Shown here in pieces: positions 1 through 12,714 of a DNA stretch of 64,000 nucleotides. Source of the stretch: Diprion similis (taxonomy: Eukaryota > Arthropoda > Insecta > Hymenoptera > Diprionidae); contig NC_060107.1 in NCBI RefSeq assembly GCF_021155765.1, forward strand, positions 1,718,501 through 1,782,500. The letters are read 5' to 3'. Each line of letters starts with the position of its first letter. The first letter of the stretch is position 1. A model generated the notes under the pieces. The model saw nothing but the letters and a program-made list of their open reading frames with translations. It did not search any database and was not told the origin of the DNA. A program made the position numbers and the translations under genes.

Positions 1-3000
1 CCAAACATTTATATTCGAATACCCGTATAGCAAGGTGTAGTATAACCGTAGCTCGGACAATGGCTTGAGTTTGTAATTATTTATATACGAGTAAATTGTT
101 TGCGCGATCTTTTCCCCGGGAGTAATTATTTAGGTTCGACGCGGCGGGGTTCGTGGTGGAGACTGGCTGCTGAGCTGCTCCCACATAAGTGTTTCGTCTC
201 ACTAAACCTAAGTCACACTTCTTTACTCTTACAGTCACGTGGCTTCTTATGGGTGGCGACCAAGGCGTGGTCAGATACGCCTACAACCGTCTCACATATC
301 GCAGCAGTCTTATTTCTTCCTTCTTTAACAACGCCGCCGATAGGTTATATTCTCGCCATATATATATATATGCTTCATCAAGGAGAAACTAAGGACGACG
401 GTTATCCAAAATTAATCGATAAATTATCGTTTGGCTTTCGCTGTTTTTTTTATTTTTTTTTTTTCAAATTTCATCATCATTCTTTGTCTTTGTATGGTTA
501 TCGTGGTGATCGAAGGTTTTTAATCATCTTGGGGCTAATTATCAATTCTTTTTTGCGCACGTGTAAGGATGGATGTCCTGTTTTGAAACTGATCGGTTCT
601 CTTGACTTCTACTCTGTCCATTAGAAGATTGAATCGCGATCTTGAATTGAATCGGAAAGTCAAAATCGATTTCATTGTTCCACCATCATTTCTCACGTGG
701 AGAGTAACGATAAGTCAGAGTCCACTATAAAACGAGAAAAAAAAACATTATCCCAGGATCTTAATTTCCGTATGATATGAAGGAATGTTTCCAGTAAACT
801 ATCGCAAAGTTTTAAGATCCAGAGATCATCCAGACTCGGCGAAACGAGTTTAAACCCAGAAAAAGCAGCAATAAGTCACGTAGCAGGTCTGCACACATCA
901 GACTTTTCAAAAGCCTGATGTAAAATACCGTCGTCGTCGTGTGTGTTTAAAAACGCATCGGGGGATTCTATCGAGCGTGGGATTCCTCGAGTCAGTCGAT
1001 TCGGTTTTCCTCAGTCAGCGGATGGCGATGACGAGGGGCTTGGAAGACTCGTCGACTCTATTCGTCGAGAGCAGAGCCAGTCGTCGACGAGCCGGAGGTC
1101 CAGAGTTACGCCCACATCGTCATCCCCGACGTTCTCTTCCAACATCATGATGCAGCTCGATCTACTCGGGACGCACATCCGTTGCAGGCTTCGCCATTCT
1201 TTATTCCACGTATCGCCTTCGCACCATCGACGAAATACTCTAATTGGATCGATAATTAGCCCGGCCGTATTCACTACCGTCGCGACGTATATATAACTGT
1301 TCGAATTTATCTCACCAGATGACACGTACCTACCTACTTCAGACTGTCAACGCGTATATAGATACGTGGCTTATTGTATTGATTGCAACGACGACGCGAC
1401 GTGACGACGATCGATGAATATAATTATCGTTAGTCGGATCGAGATCGACCAGCAAACCGCTTTTCGGAACTTCAATTCGCTAATTAATCTACATGATTGA
1501 TTTTTTGTCGCGTAATTTTTTGTGATTTTTTTTTTGTTTTTGCCCCCTCCCTTCCCCTATCCTTGTCTTTTGGATTTCGTGTGCAATAAAAACCGTATCA
1601 ACACGAATCGTGACCAAATGTTGTATTGTATATGTATAATAATTTATATTATTATACCGTGTGAACTTGGATTGTATATGATAACTTTTAATTATACACG
1701 CCGACTGCTGGTTCCACTGATTTTTTTTTTTTTTTTTCTAATATTCAGTGGGATCGGATAATGTTAAAATGAAAATATAATATATCGCGATCGTGAGTAG
1801 TGTTCAAACGTGTATAATTTACGGAACGTGAAATTAATTACGTTTTTGGCAAAATTTAATTGTATAAATTCAAGAGCTAATTCGCGTCTTTGAATATCAA
1901 TTCTGATTCGTAAAATTTTTATAAACCAAACCGGTATAATCGTGCATACTAAATGTGCGTGAATTGAAAATAATAATTCTAGTATAAGATATAAACCAAT
2001 AAAGTGAATAAGGAATGAATAAATAACTTTTTAAAATATTATTATAAGGTGTGAATTTTACCGATAACGATCGATTCGATAATTCCACAATCTCTGGATC
2101 ATCTCTCGGCTATAATCTCTGCCAAAATCATGTTCGAGTTTCCTCAATTAACAACAGCGGTTTATCCATCTTGAAAATTATAACCGCTGAGTGATAATAA
2201 TCGAGAATAAAACAAATGCAAATGCAAAAAAAAAAAAAAAAAAATTGCACGAGATTGCGATTCTCGCGATTTTCATAGTCGCTGGTGTTGAATCAGGCCG
2301 ACGTACATACATACATACATACATACATAGCTACAATCCGTTACCAATTCGTTATAGTCATCAACTCATCATCATCATCATGATCTTCTCGGTGTTGGTA
2401 GTGGAGTCTTGTAGCCAGCTCGGTTAATTCTCATTTCAATGATGGTGCACGCGGTTCTGTTCCATGCGAGGCCATGAATCCTCGAGTAGTTTGTTTGTCT
2501 TTGAGGAAGAGCTGAGCGTACGTACGTACGTTCAAACGACGTGGCGAAAGAGATGCGCCGACCGAGTGCGGGCACAGCGGCCATCTTTTTTACTCATCCC
2601 ATGATCCTCGTATGTATGTACGTCTCGACGTCTCGCCTCGCCTCGGAGTTGCTGCAACAAATTCGAATCTACGAACCTGGTCTTCGCCCTCGAGGCTTAC
2701 GACCTCATCCTCAGTCCTCTGAAGCCCAGCGGTTGTATCCAGAAGGATATATGCTCCAGCTAGGGAGAAGGGTTAAAACATTTTCCAGGAGTCCGGAGTC
2801 TGAAATTGGAGACGATTTTCTCTCCGCACATCCTTCTTCTTGTCATATTATACCCTTGAATTCGGCATAAGAGAGATCCTCGGTAGCTGCCATGCTTTTG
2901 AATTATTACAAGTGCTGATGCTCTATCTCTCTCTCTCTCTCTCTCTACTTTAGCTCATCGGCTATAGTATAATCTCGAGTGTGTTTTACAATGAGTTACA

Positions 3001-3416
3001 CTATTAACTCTTGAGTTTTTCCATTCGCCTATTGTATAAATACATATTATTTACATATAATTATACTGGAAGTCCTGGAATTCTCAGGGAATTTTTCTCA
3101 AAGTGATCGATTAAAAAAATTCATTTTTGCAAAAATTTAAAACCAGTATTAATTTGAAAAAAAAAAAAAAAAAAACAAGAATTATTAGTCAAGTATATTT
3201 CGACAAATAATAATAAACGTGCCAGTGGTATTTGAATTCTTGGAAAAATCATAGAATCACCTGGAATATCCTGGAATTCTCAGGGAATTTTAGATACCCG
3301 GATGCGATCGTTATTTTTCGCGTAAATATGAATGGAATCGCATGTAAAGACCTTGTACATTATAAATAATACAATATAGGTATGCATATAGTTAGTTATT
3401 AAGGCGGTTCGAAAAA
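1..3416. other. Intergenic DNA, no gene recognised
   Basis: AT-rich with A/T runs, a (TACA)n run at 2304-2329 and a CT run at 2926-2946. Open frames of 60-174 codons are low in complexity and lack splice context. Confidence 0.6.
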
Positions 3417-4205
3417 TGGCCTTTTTTTACATTTTGCACTTCTCCGAGATTCTTGTTATACTTTTTCGATAAAAAACGGCTCACGCGAAATTAAGGGCTC
3501 GGCTGAAATATTTTTTTCTTATTTTTTTTCTTACCACTTTCTCGACGGCATTGAAATTTCGAAAAACGGCTATTTGCCGGAAATTTCAATATCTAGATAA
3601 GTATCCTTAAATTTCTCAGTGACTATATGTTATCTATGACAAATCAAAATTTTTCGTCAAAATCTGACATGCGTCTGATTTTTTTTTACAGTACCAAATA
3701 ATCTACCTTGAAATTCGTAAAAATTAATCTTTTTATCTTTCAAATATTGTAATGTTTCATTGTTCTTTATTTCTATTGTTGCTTTATATAGGTACACTGC
3801 ATCATCAAATTAGTATTATTGTTTATTTATGATTTGTTTTTCTTAAAGACTTTAGGAAAATCGTTGCAACGTGAAGTTTATTGGTTTTTAAAAAAAAATA
3901 TTTTTACTGAAAAATTAATCTCGCGTACCTACTAAGAAAGAAAAAAAAAAAAAAAATCACAAAAAACACAAAAACAAAAAACTTTTCTATCGTCATAAAA
4001 AATGTATAACCACCGAATGATTTAAGGATATCTCAATATTGAAATTTCCAAAAATAGACTCTTTTCAAAATCTCAACGTCGTCGAGACAGTAGTAAAAAA
4101 AAAAAAAAAAAAATTCTATCACCCCACCCCTTTTGCGTGAGCTATTATTTAATGAAAAGTACCTACAAGAATCTTGAAGAAGAACAAAATCTAAGGAAAA
4201 AGGCC
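3417..4205. mobile_element. Fold-back element, about 0.8 kb
   Basis: The left half (from 3417, GGCCTTTTTTTAC) is matched by the reverse complement of the right half (to 4205, GAAAAAGGCC) almost to a centre near 3.81 kb. Clear anchors are GAGATTCTTGT / ACAAGAATCTTG, GGCTCACGCG / TGCGTGAGC, CTCGACGG / CGTCGAG and GGAAATTTCAATA / TATTGAAATTTCC. It codes for nothing. Long arms and a tiny loop suggest a non-autonomous fold-back DNA transposon or MITE. Its ends and target duplication are unclear; TTAAGG at 3399 may be the left edge. Confidence 0.75.
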
Positions 4206-4380
4206 GAGTTTCTGATTGCTCTGGCCAGGACATCGTTATGTAACACTGAAAATCCTCAGGCGAGCTACTGCTGATTTATTGCGGGACACTGCACTCGTCG
4301 CGCAGCCCTCGACAGTGAGTTAAGGACGAGGGTCAAGGGTCGTGGTCCCGGGAGCAGATAAAAGGGCTGCTGTTTACCGT

Positions 4381-4382
<2 letters not shown>

Positions 4383-4418
<36 letters not shown>
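4383..4418. repeat. (CT)18 microsatellite
   Basis: A pure CT run. Similar CT runs lie at 2926-2946, 10361-10394, 18824-18854, 28562-28592, 37252-37277 and 49891-49913. Confidence 0.95.
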
Positions 4419-4432
<14 letters not shown>

Positions 4433-5098
4433 CTTTTTCGGTATATGTGGAGGTCCTGCACGGGATATTCCTCGTGTTTTGAGCACCCGTGACATTTTGT
4501 GTGACACCGTCGAGTGCGTCTCATCCTTCTGAAAAACACACACGCACAGAAAAAAAAAAAAAGAAACTCACCCCCAGCCACGATGGGCACGTGAAAGAAA
4601 ACAGCAGCGTGTACCACCCCTAATTTCTTCTAACCATATTTACCCCAAAACAAAAATGAATGATTATATCCACTTTGAGTAATTCGTATGGTACATTTGG
4701 GTGGAAGGTCAATACTTCGAATGGACGATGTAACGAAATTTCAAACATGCGAAAATAAAATGAGGAAAAATGAATTGTTCGTGATGATCTTGATTTTCGA
4801 AAAATTTATCTTTTCGTTTTTTTGTTTTCACATGTTTGAAGATTCGATTTATCGATTATTCGAAATATTGACAATTCTAAACTTTTAACCCCATACGTAC
4901 GTATTATGTCAAACATGTGAGATTTTCACTGCCCCGCAGCTTGTGGAAGATCTATAATGGATTAATTGGTAAAAGAGTGATCTACGATTCTTATTAAGAT
5001 CCACGAAACGAAATACATATTATAAGCTGTTCATTTATGACCTACTGCGTAGCTTTAAGGGGGTTTCATAGTCGATTTCGACGACGCCTGCAAAACGG

Positions 5099-5378
5099 CT
5101 AACCCTTTCAGTCACACTTTTTTCAACTCAATATTTTGGTCTCAATTTTGTTATACGACGGGTTTTTGGGGTCGTTGACCACGAATCTGAAGTCGGAATT
5201 TGATGGTTTCTAAGTCCAGAATAGCAGATCCAATATGTCGGTGGTAAAATCCAGAAAACTATCAAAATTCGATGATTTTGGCTCAAACTTGTTACTCGAG
5301 AGTTTTTTGAGGTTATATGAAGTGAAAAAAAAACCAAAAAATATGAAATTGTAAATAAGCTGAAACCGAAAGAGTTAA
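5099..5378. mobile_element. Short inverted-repeat element with internal direct repeats
   Basis: The ends are CTAACCCTTTCAGTCAC and, reversed, TTAACTCTTTCGGTTTC, about two-thirds matched. Inside, CAATTTTGTTATACGACGGG and CAAACTTGTTACTCGAGAG are related direct repeats about 135 bp apart. TTAA borders the right end, with CTAA at the left. This is probably an old MITE. Confidence 0.4.
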
Positions 5379-5725
5379 CAGCGCGATTCCATACTCATTT
5401 TCTGAACAAAAACACTTCAACACATCGTCAATTGACGTAGAATTAAAGAAATTGCTCGAATTCTACCAAATCGCAAGATTAAATTTCTAGAATTCCTAAT
5501 TTTCCGAAAATTCGTTGGATTATTTTTGTTCAGAATTGCGTGCTTAGTCCGTTTTCGCGTTTGAGATAAACGACTTCGATATTTGATGGAGATAAATACG
5601 TCAACTTTTAAATCAACCATAGGGCACATCCCTCAGGATTCTTGGTTTTCCGGGGCGTCGATCTGAATATCGCGACGCCCTTGCGAGACTTCCCCATTAC
5701 GAGGTACAACGCGACAACAAGGTGT

Positions 5726-5896
5726 CTACGGATCTTGGATGCGGCAATCACGAAGATCAGAGAGAGGTAAAAGCTCCTCGATACCGAGGTCTGCAGGCGG
5801 GACAAGCTTCTGGAGAAGACGGTCGTGTCTACGTCTAATACGTAAAACGGCGGTAGCTCGGCTGCATGGCCCACCCAGGGTGCCGTCGGCGGCCAT
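5726..5896 (-). CDS. Small open frame, 56 codons, unrecognised
   Basis: It starts MAADGTLGGPCSRATAVL with G at -3 and +4 of the ATG, and contains RLLQKLVPPADLGIEELL. It lies downstream of the NRF-1-type pair on the minus strand, just after an E-box (CACGTG, 5899-5904). A second, longer frame overlaps it (about 5608-5885) with a hydrophobic stretch and a basic tail. I recognise neither. GC-rich DNA makes chance frames common, so this is weak. Confidence 0.15.
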   Translation of the reverse strand: MAADGTLGGPCSRATAVLRIRRRHDRLLQKLVPPADLGIEELLPLSDLRDCRIQDP

Positions 5897-6183
5897 CACA
5901 CGTGCCGACGCGATGCTGTTTACACGATACCGTAATTTTATACTCCTGTTGCGAGCGGCGAACCCGCGCGCCTACACCTCGAGCGTACCCTAACCTATAT
6001 CTAATACCACCTACCCAGCCGAACCTAACAAGACATATTCTATAAAAGTGTAACACGGGCAGTAGGGATATCGGCGACTGGTTATGTGGAAAAATATATT
6101 TATACAAGGCGAGCATGTTTTACGCGTTTTTATACGCGTACGCAAAGTACACGTTTCTGGGACGGTCGAGTCAGTCTGCGAAT

Positions 6184-6263
6184 GCGCATGCGCGAAGTAC
6201 CGAAAACACCACTTTTAAGTCTTATGAGTTGAAACTGGTCTTTTCTGTACTCCGCGCATGCGC
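6184..6263. promoter_or_regulatory. Pair of NRF-1-type palindromes, candidate promoter
   Basis: The perfect palindrome GCGCATGCGC occurs at 6184-6193 and again at 6254-6263, exactly 70 bp apart. This is the core NRF-1 (insect erect wing) site, typical of CpG-rich housekeeping promoters. On the minus side a TATAAAA (about 6127-6134) and an ATG at 6114-6116 follow; on the plus side an ATG at 6358-6360 opens only 19 codons. No recognisable gene follows on either side. Confidence 0.5.
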
Positions 6264-8499
6264 CGTCGCGATCTAATCCGACATCAAGTGACCCTAACCT
6301 CAATTTTGTGCTTCGGTATTTGCAATATTTTTTCTCGGCTCACCTACGATTCGTAAAATGGGCTCCCTATTCAACCGAATAGGACTTCAAAAAGTCTCGA
6401 CAACCTTTGAAATGTAATTTCAGGCCAAAGACAAAATAATTTTCCCGTCGAAATTGGTCTAACGTTATTCCTACCTTAAGGAGTTCGATTTTTCCTCCTC
6501 TTTCCTGTATTATACCAACTGATTAGCCTGCATCATCAGAAACCTTTCTAAATTATACAATATATAGGTATATACATGTAAACAATACAACACAAAACTG
6601 TTGTACAGGTACACGATCGTCATCGTTTATTAAGTTTTGAGAAAACTGTATATATATATTAAGTAAAGCCGATATGATTTCGAGTCAAAGATGCTATATG
6701 CTAAAACTGATGGTCACTTTCCATGAAGGTACTTACCTTGTAGACACCTAAACAGACGAGTACAGGAAATTGCGATTCTACAGAGTTCTCTCATAGTTCT
6801 GTTCTTTCTCTTTTCCCTTCATTCTTTTTTTTATGGAGGGTGGGGGACCGTTTTTTTTTTTTTAAATTCTCGTATCGCGCATGAAAGCTGCTACTAGGAG
6901 TGTGTAACATGTGCCAGGAAGCGATTGTCTTCAGCGAGGGGTTATCGGCGGTCTTCGGGTTCTGCTTTTATACAACCTCAGTAGTGGCGACGGGCCCGAA
7001 ATGCCGCAAATAGGTCTTTAGTTTACAGCTTAAATACCTTAAGCCCCGATGCTTGGCGGAGGCATGGAAACAGGGTAGAAAATGATCCGGAGCTTAGGTT
7101 CCTGTGCAAATACATATACGTAAGATATCTGACGAGGCTGAAGTTGGTTACGTTGACGCAACGGAACATCGCATCGGGAAGAAAAAATCATCGTTGTTCA
7201 ATTTTAGAACGACTTTCTAGGAGTTTGATTTTTGTACTACTTTTTATTTATCATGGTTGATTACATTTCAGACGATCCTAAAGTTGCAAAGTAACGCGAT
7301 TTTTCCTAAACATATATAACTGCTGTTGTATAACGTTACTAACTTCAATCTCATAAGATCTCGTCATCCAGCGTGAAGATCACTCAGATGGTTTATCAGT
7401 TTTAGCTTCATTCTTAAACAATGACGATAACGCTGTGCATCATCATCATCATCATCATTATTTGGAAGTATGAAAGAAGGCCTTGCAGGTTGAGGACAAC
7501 AACTTTTTGTACCATTCAACACCCTGCGGCGTGGTTTCATGGTCCCTGAACCTGTTATTCTTGTTTCCAGCTGTTCTGGGATTGGTCGAATGTCCCTCTT
7601 TTACCGGATCTATGGCTGATGATATATAAATGGCGGATGAATGGCTCTCGAAAATGGAAATTAGACGTCGTTATATATCGTTTCACCGACGAGAAATGAT
7701 GAAAAAACTTCGCTTACCGCCCCAACATTATATACCTAAGTAGGTACGTACAGTATATTATATAGACAGACGAAATAATGTCTGGACAGTGTTTCTTCGG
7801 CAATCTCGATATTTTGCGCAAGTCGAGTCACCTATACACGTATACATTCGTAAGTCGTGCAGCAACGTACGGCCGAAGGTCTTCTCGAAATAACGTTATT
7901 TTCATTTTTTCTTCTCTCTCTGTCTCCTTTTCTCTCTTCGTTCCATTTCTTCATCCCTGCAATTGCTTGTATCAATCGATATACTAGAACGGGAATGATT
8001 GATGTGAAACTTTTTCAATCATCTATTCCCGGGATTTATTGATGATCGTACACATCATAGACACACATACCTACATACGTGAAATACCGAAATACCACTA
8101 AATTGAAAAATATATTTTCGCTTATATGCGGTGATTCAGAAGTACGTTATACGTTACGTTACGTACCTATAATTATCAATTATTTATGTATACTCGATGG
8201 TAAACAAAATTGCAGACTTGAAACGTTGAGGAGAAGACAACAAAGACAGAATCACATTATTCAAGTGAAAATCTAAGGAAGAAAAAGGCAAATCAAAAAA
8301 TTATCCTTCACACAAGTGTATCAACTGCAACTGCCTTACAGGCACGAATGGACTCCAAGACGAGGTATAAGTGTATCCCTGGTTTAACGCCACGACGTGG
8401 GGACGGCGAAATAATTTACTCGAGGGGGACCGCAATGTTTAAGCAATCCGGGCTCGCGTTCATCTCACTTTCTTTCGGTCTAGTATTTACCTCACCTCA

Positions 8500-8549
8500 G
8501 TTTCGTTTCGTTTCGTTTAGTTTAGTTTAGTTTAGTTTAGTTTAGTTTA
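8500..8549. repeat. Compound pentanucleotide array
   Basis: Three TTTCG units run directly into six TTTAG units, as if one C-to-A change spread by slippage. It is not the insect telomere repeat TTAGG. Confidence 0.9.
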
Positions 8550-8611
8550 TACTTTAGTTACGTTCCCCGCATATACGTAGTTCGGTAAATTTTGTATATA
8601 CCTACCTACAT

Positions 8612-8643
8612 ACACACACACGCACACACACACACACACACAC
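8612..8643. repeat. (CA)n microsatellite
   Basis: A CA run with one interruption (CG). A second CA run lies at 28700-28726. Confidence 0.95.
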
Positions 8644-10355
8644 GTTGCACGGGACGATCTTAACGCTATAATTTTAAGTTGTACGTGTATCATACCTACA
8701 CAACGTTTGGAAACTCCTAGTCGTCTTCAACACGCGTCCAACTGACGCACACCCTCGTCTATGTAGATTTTTATACACTCCTTGTGGTTTCGGCAATGCT
8801 CAGGCAGTCGTAAAAATCCAAAGTCGCTAGAATTATACGTATATTGCATACATACATGTCCAGTATAGCGACCATGCAGTTCCTCGACACGTCATCAACT
8901 TATTGCCTGATTGATTTTATAACTTTACAAATTTATATGCAGGAGTGCGAATTCTCTGTATACTCAATAGGTAGATATAGCCAATAACAGAAATGGAAAT
9001 GGATTTTTCTACCGTTTGAAATCGGTTGAAATAAAGAAACGATTTGTTTTTTTTTTTTTTTTTGTTCTTCTTCTTCTTTTCGCCGATTCTCAGACCTAAG
9101 TCTGATTATAATTTATTCTCTCTCATTCTATAGCTTCGGAGAAATCAATTATCACAATAAATTTTTCATTTATTTATTCGCACGCTATATACATATATTA
9201 TGTAGGTATATAGGTATAAGACAATTTCCGCGGAGAGAGTTTATTTCTTTGCCACCGGAAGCTATCCTACCTATAGAAGAAAAATATACGTGCAGCATGA
9301 GTATATCTATCTTTCTTTCGAAAATTCCTAACTTCCGTTTTTTTCAACCCAAATTCGCGAGAAAACAAATGTTCTTCATCTTCCGCGGATCGAAAATTAA
9401 TTCTTCCTCTTCGAAGAAAAATATTTTAGTAATTAATCAAAGGTCAGAATCGTTCTTCGAATGGTTTACTCAGGCTACATATATATATGTTTTTTTTTTT
9501 TTGTTTTTTTCGAAGAAAAAGATCTTTCAAGAAACTCGCAAGAAATCGGTTTGAAACGTGATACTTTTCACTGTTCGCCCTACGTAAAAGGTAAAATACA
9601 AAAGCATCTCCTTTGTGAGGTGATAATGATTCGAGTGACTAAAATCAGGTTAACCGTCATTTTGTTATGTACTTGGTCTGAAACGCAATGCTATGCATGT
9701 GCGGTATAAAATCCTGAGGCTTGCATAGCGGACCCGTACGATCGTCTGGCCCAGATGCGACCAGCTGCGGCCATCTTGCCAGATCACGGACTTAACTGCG
9801 TCGTTAACAGTTAACGACCGTTTGTTGAAAGCCACCGGAATAGAACACTGCCGCAAGGTGCGCGACTCACGACTATAATATAATTTACCTATACCTATAT
9901 AAAAAGAATCTCCCACGAATCATCCCCCGATTATATATACCTACTATTATAGGCATGACGACGACTACGTTGAGGTTAGGAACCAGTACATACATGTTTC
10001 CGGACTGTACAGAGAAATTATGCATCATATAACTGAACGTTCATAATTTTCACGTCGCCTTCCATCTTGGAATAAAATATCTTTTTTGGACCCTGATGAA
10101 AAACGTGGAAAATTATTTCACGCATCGCCTCTAATTCGAATATTAATATATAATTTCTTAAACCGTGTTATCACACCTCGAATATAACGAGTCAATGAAA
10201 ATTTGGACAAGTCGTAAAGAGGGTTGATCGTGTATAATTGAGGCGAGGTTCCCCTCGAAAACCGAGGGGGAGCAAAAGAGAGACTCGATATCGCGAGGAG
10301 TAGCCTCTTCCAGGAAGCTGCTGCTGCAGCTAACCGGAAGTTATAAATCTCAACT

Positions 10356-10398
<43 letters not shown>

Positions 10399-10511
10399 TT
10401 TACTCTCGCTCTCTTTCTCTATCTACGGGATTCTATTGGCCAACAGTTTCCGCCCTGTGATCGTTCGCTCTCAAGACGTAAAATGGACAGAACATATACC
10501 GTCGTGCATTG

Positions 10512-10632
10512 TTTATAAGACGAAGTATTGTTACGAGATGGCAGACAAGAACCATCTGTCGAGGCTGCGCTGCTGGCACTGAGAAAACGTTGCCATCCAA
10601 CGCGTGTGCAGCGCTCCTTTACGTCTTATAAA
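10512..10632. repeat. 121-bp segment bounded by an 11-bp inverted repeat
   Basis: TTTATAAGACG at 10512-10522 and its exact reverse complement CGTCTTATAAA at 10622-10632. Inside are further paired blocks (GATGG/CCATC, TGCGCTGC/GCAGCG, TGGCA/TGCCA). It could be a tiny MITE or a structured RNA. Confidence 0.45.
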
Positions 10633-12248
10633 ATTTTACGCTCGCCGATGACGAACCAAGTGTGCAGTAATTGCATTCAGGCTATTAAACGTGCAGTTAA
10701 AATACTTTCAGCGCGAGTTTGCCAGGATTTTGTGCAAGCGAGAAAAAAAAAAACAATTAAACATACTTAAACCCTTGGTTTACGTAAATTTTTTTTTATC
10801 AATCTCCGGTATTATTTTTAAAAACTTTCGAAAAATTTATCGTAAGAAAGAATTCATTTTAATGAATTTTCTCCCATTTTTTGTTCCAGTTCTGCAACAA
10901 CAATTTTCTTTGCCAACTTTCGCATCGATACTGATAATTCAGATTCCGCAAATGACGGTAGCTATCTTACCGTGACTGCAGGATAAGAAGATCGCGGCTC
11001 TGACGACAGGGTGAGTTTCCGTTGTATGATAAGTTACCGACGATCGGTAAGTACGATGTCTCTAAAACACCAGCTTACCGAGCATGGGATTCGTTTTTTG
11101 TATCCACTTTGGGTACGGTTATCCACGTATCTCGGAACGTAACTCTCGGTTAGTAAACCATTCGATCGATCGCTGTTGTAGAGCGGCTCTTGCTAAACTC
11201 GAAACGTGGTTGAAGATGCTCGAAATTTAGCTTATTCGAAACTGGTTCGCCCATTGATTCTCACTAGTTTACGATTGTTTTTTGGAAATTTGCAATTGCA
11301 ATATTAAAAAATTTACCAAAAGTCTGTTGATCTTCCATGATTTTTAATATTGAAGAGCACAGAAATCAAAATTATATCTATTTATAGTAGGTACCGTAAT
11401 TTGATAGGAAAAATATTGATTCTTTTGATTTTATATCAAAGTGTTATCAAATACTGATCATCAATAAACTGAAAAAATTTACTGAGCATTGTCTGATCCA
11501 AAGTTCCATTTAAACTGCGGAACGATTAAATATCTTCATATTTAATATTTTTGTTTATTTCATTATTACTGTTGTTTTATCATACGTGACTGGATCTTGG
11601 GGGGGAGTGTCTTTCAAAAACACTTGTCTTTTGTACTCTGATGAGAAATAACCTAACGTTACTTCGTTGTGCAGCTGTGGACATACTTTGCGTTAAATAT
11701 TTTTTCATTGTTATAAAAAGATTCCTTTGCGTTTCAATGCGTTGCGCTATGTTTATTTGCTAGGTCTCCATTAGCCGATCTCTTGGAAACTTTTTATCTT
11801 CAATTAATATTCCCCAATGATATAGTTTGTTTATGCTAAAAAAAAATGCATACATTTTGGCTTTGCTTTTTTTTCTTTCAGACATTTACTGTACATTGGG
11901 TCCTTGAAGTTTCTTATCAGACGCTGATCTTAATGACCATTTTCTGAAGAGGTTTTACGGTGTTAAATCGGCACCTTCTTATTTATAGAAGAGCAATAGA
12001 CCTCAATTACCAGCCTCGATGCTACGTAGGTTCCTATTACATGCATGCCTGTTAACACGAGGTGATTTCTCGCGGTTTGATAAATAGTCACACTTCATTA
12101 CCGCGCACGTCATTTGAGAGAACGGAGCTGTCGGTGTACCTATACATTAAGGAAACTGTGAATAATGAAAATACCACAATTACAAACAGGTCACAAACAA
12201 CTCAGTCGCATCGCAATAATGTCAGAATTACGTTCGCACTTAACGTAG

Positions 12249-12278
12249 CTCGTCTCGTCTCGTCTCGTCTCGTCTCGT
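12249..12278. repeat. (CTCGT)6 array
   Basis: Six perfect CTCGT units. Related CTTCG/TTTCG pentamers occur at 41551-41579. Confidence 0.95.
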
Positions 12279-12714
12279 CGCAAGACGCAAACGTCTATAG
12301 CAGGTCTTTGTCGGTATGCTGCTGCATGTTAAACCTACACCTATACTTACGCAGATACACTCGGTAATACGAAAAGTATGTGGATGATCGTCCCACACGA
12401 GTTGCTTGGGTCCTGCGGTCCCTAAATACTTGATAGAAAGATTTCGAGTGGTCCACTTGGGAGTTCAAATATTTCGAGTATTATATGTATATAGTAGATG
12501 GAGTCGTGTAGATACAGGATCGAGAAAGAGAGGATCTGCAGTCTCTCAAGGAATGGCTTAACAAGTAAGATTTAAGGGATCGTGGTATCAGGCCATGATT
12601 ACGAATATCTGATGTTCAAATTGGAAGACTTCAAATTAATTGATGCAAGATGAAAGAGTTCACGTAAGAATATTTCTTTTATATATATATTAGGGTGGCG
12701 CAAAAACACCGACT

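Larger units (their letters stand above)
6264..10511. other. Intergenic DNA, no gene recognised
   Basis: Holds A/T runs, an ATC run (7438-7458) and the CA and pentamer arrays listed. Two isolated good donors follow short open frames: plus-strand ATTC|GTAAGT at 7850, after a 24-codon frame from 7778, and minus-strand CAAG|GTAAGT at 6735-6730. No partner exons were found. Confidence 0.5.

Noticed and set aside
6358..6417. 19-codon frame from an ATG downstream of the NRF-1-type pair
   Set aside because: Too short, with no donor before the stop. Kept only as context for the promoter finding.
11882..11947. Open run after a strong TTTTTTTTCTTTCAG acceptor
   Set aside because: Only 21 codons before a stop, with no recognisable peptide. 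Pyrimidine tracts are common here.
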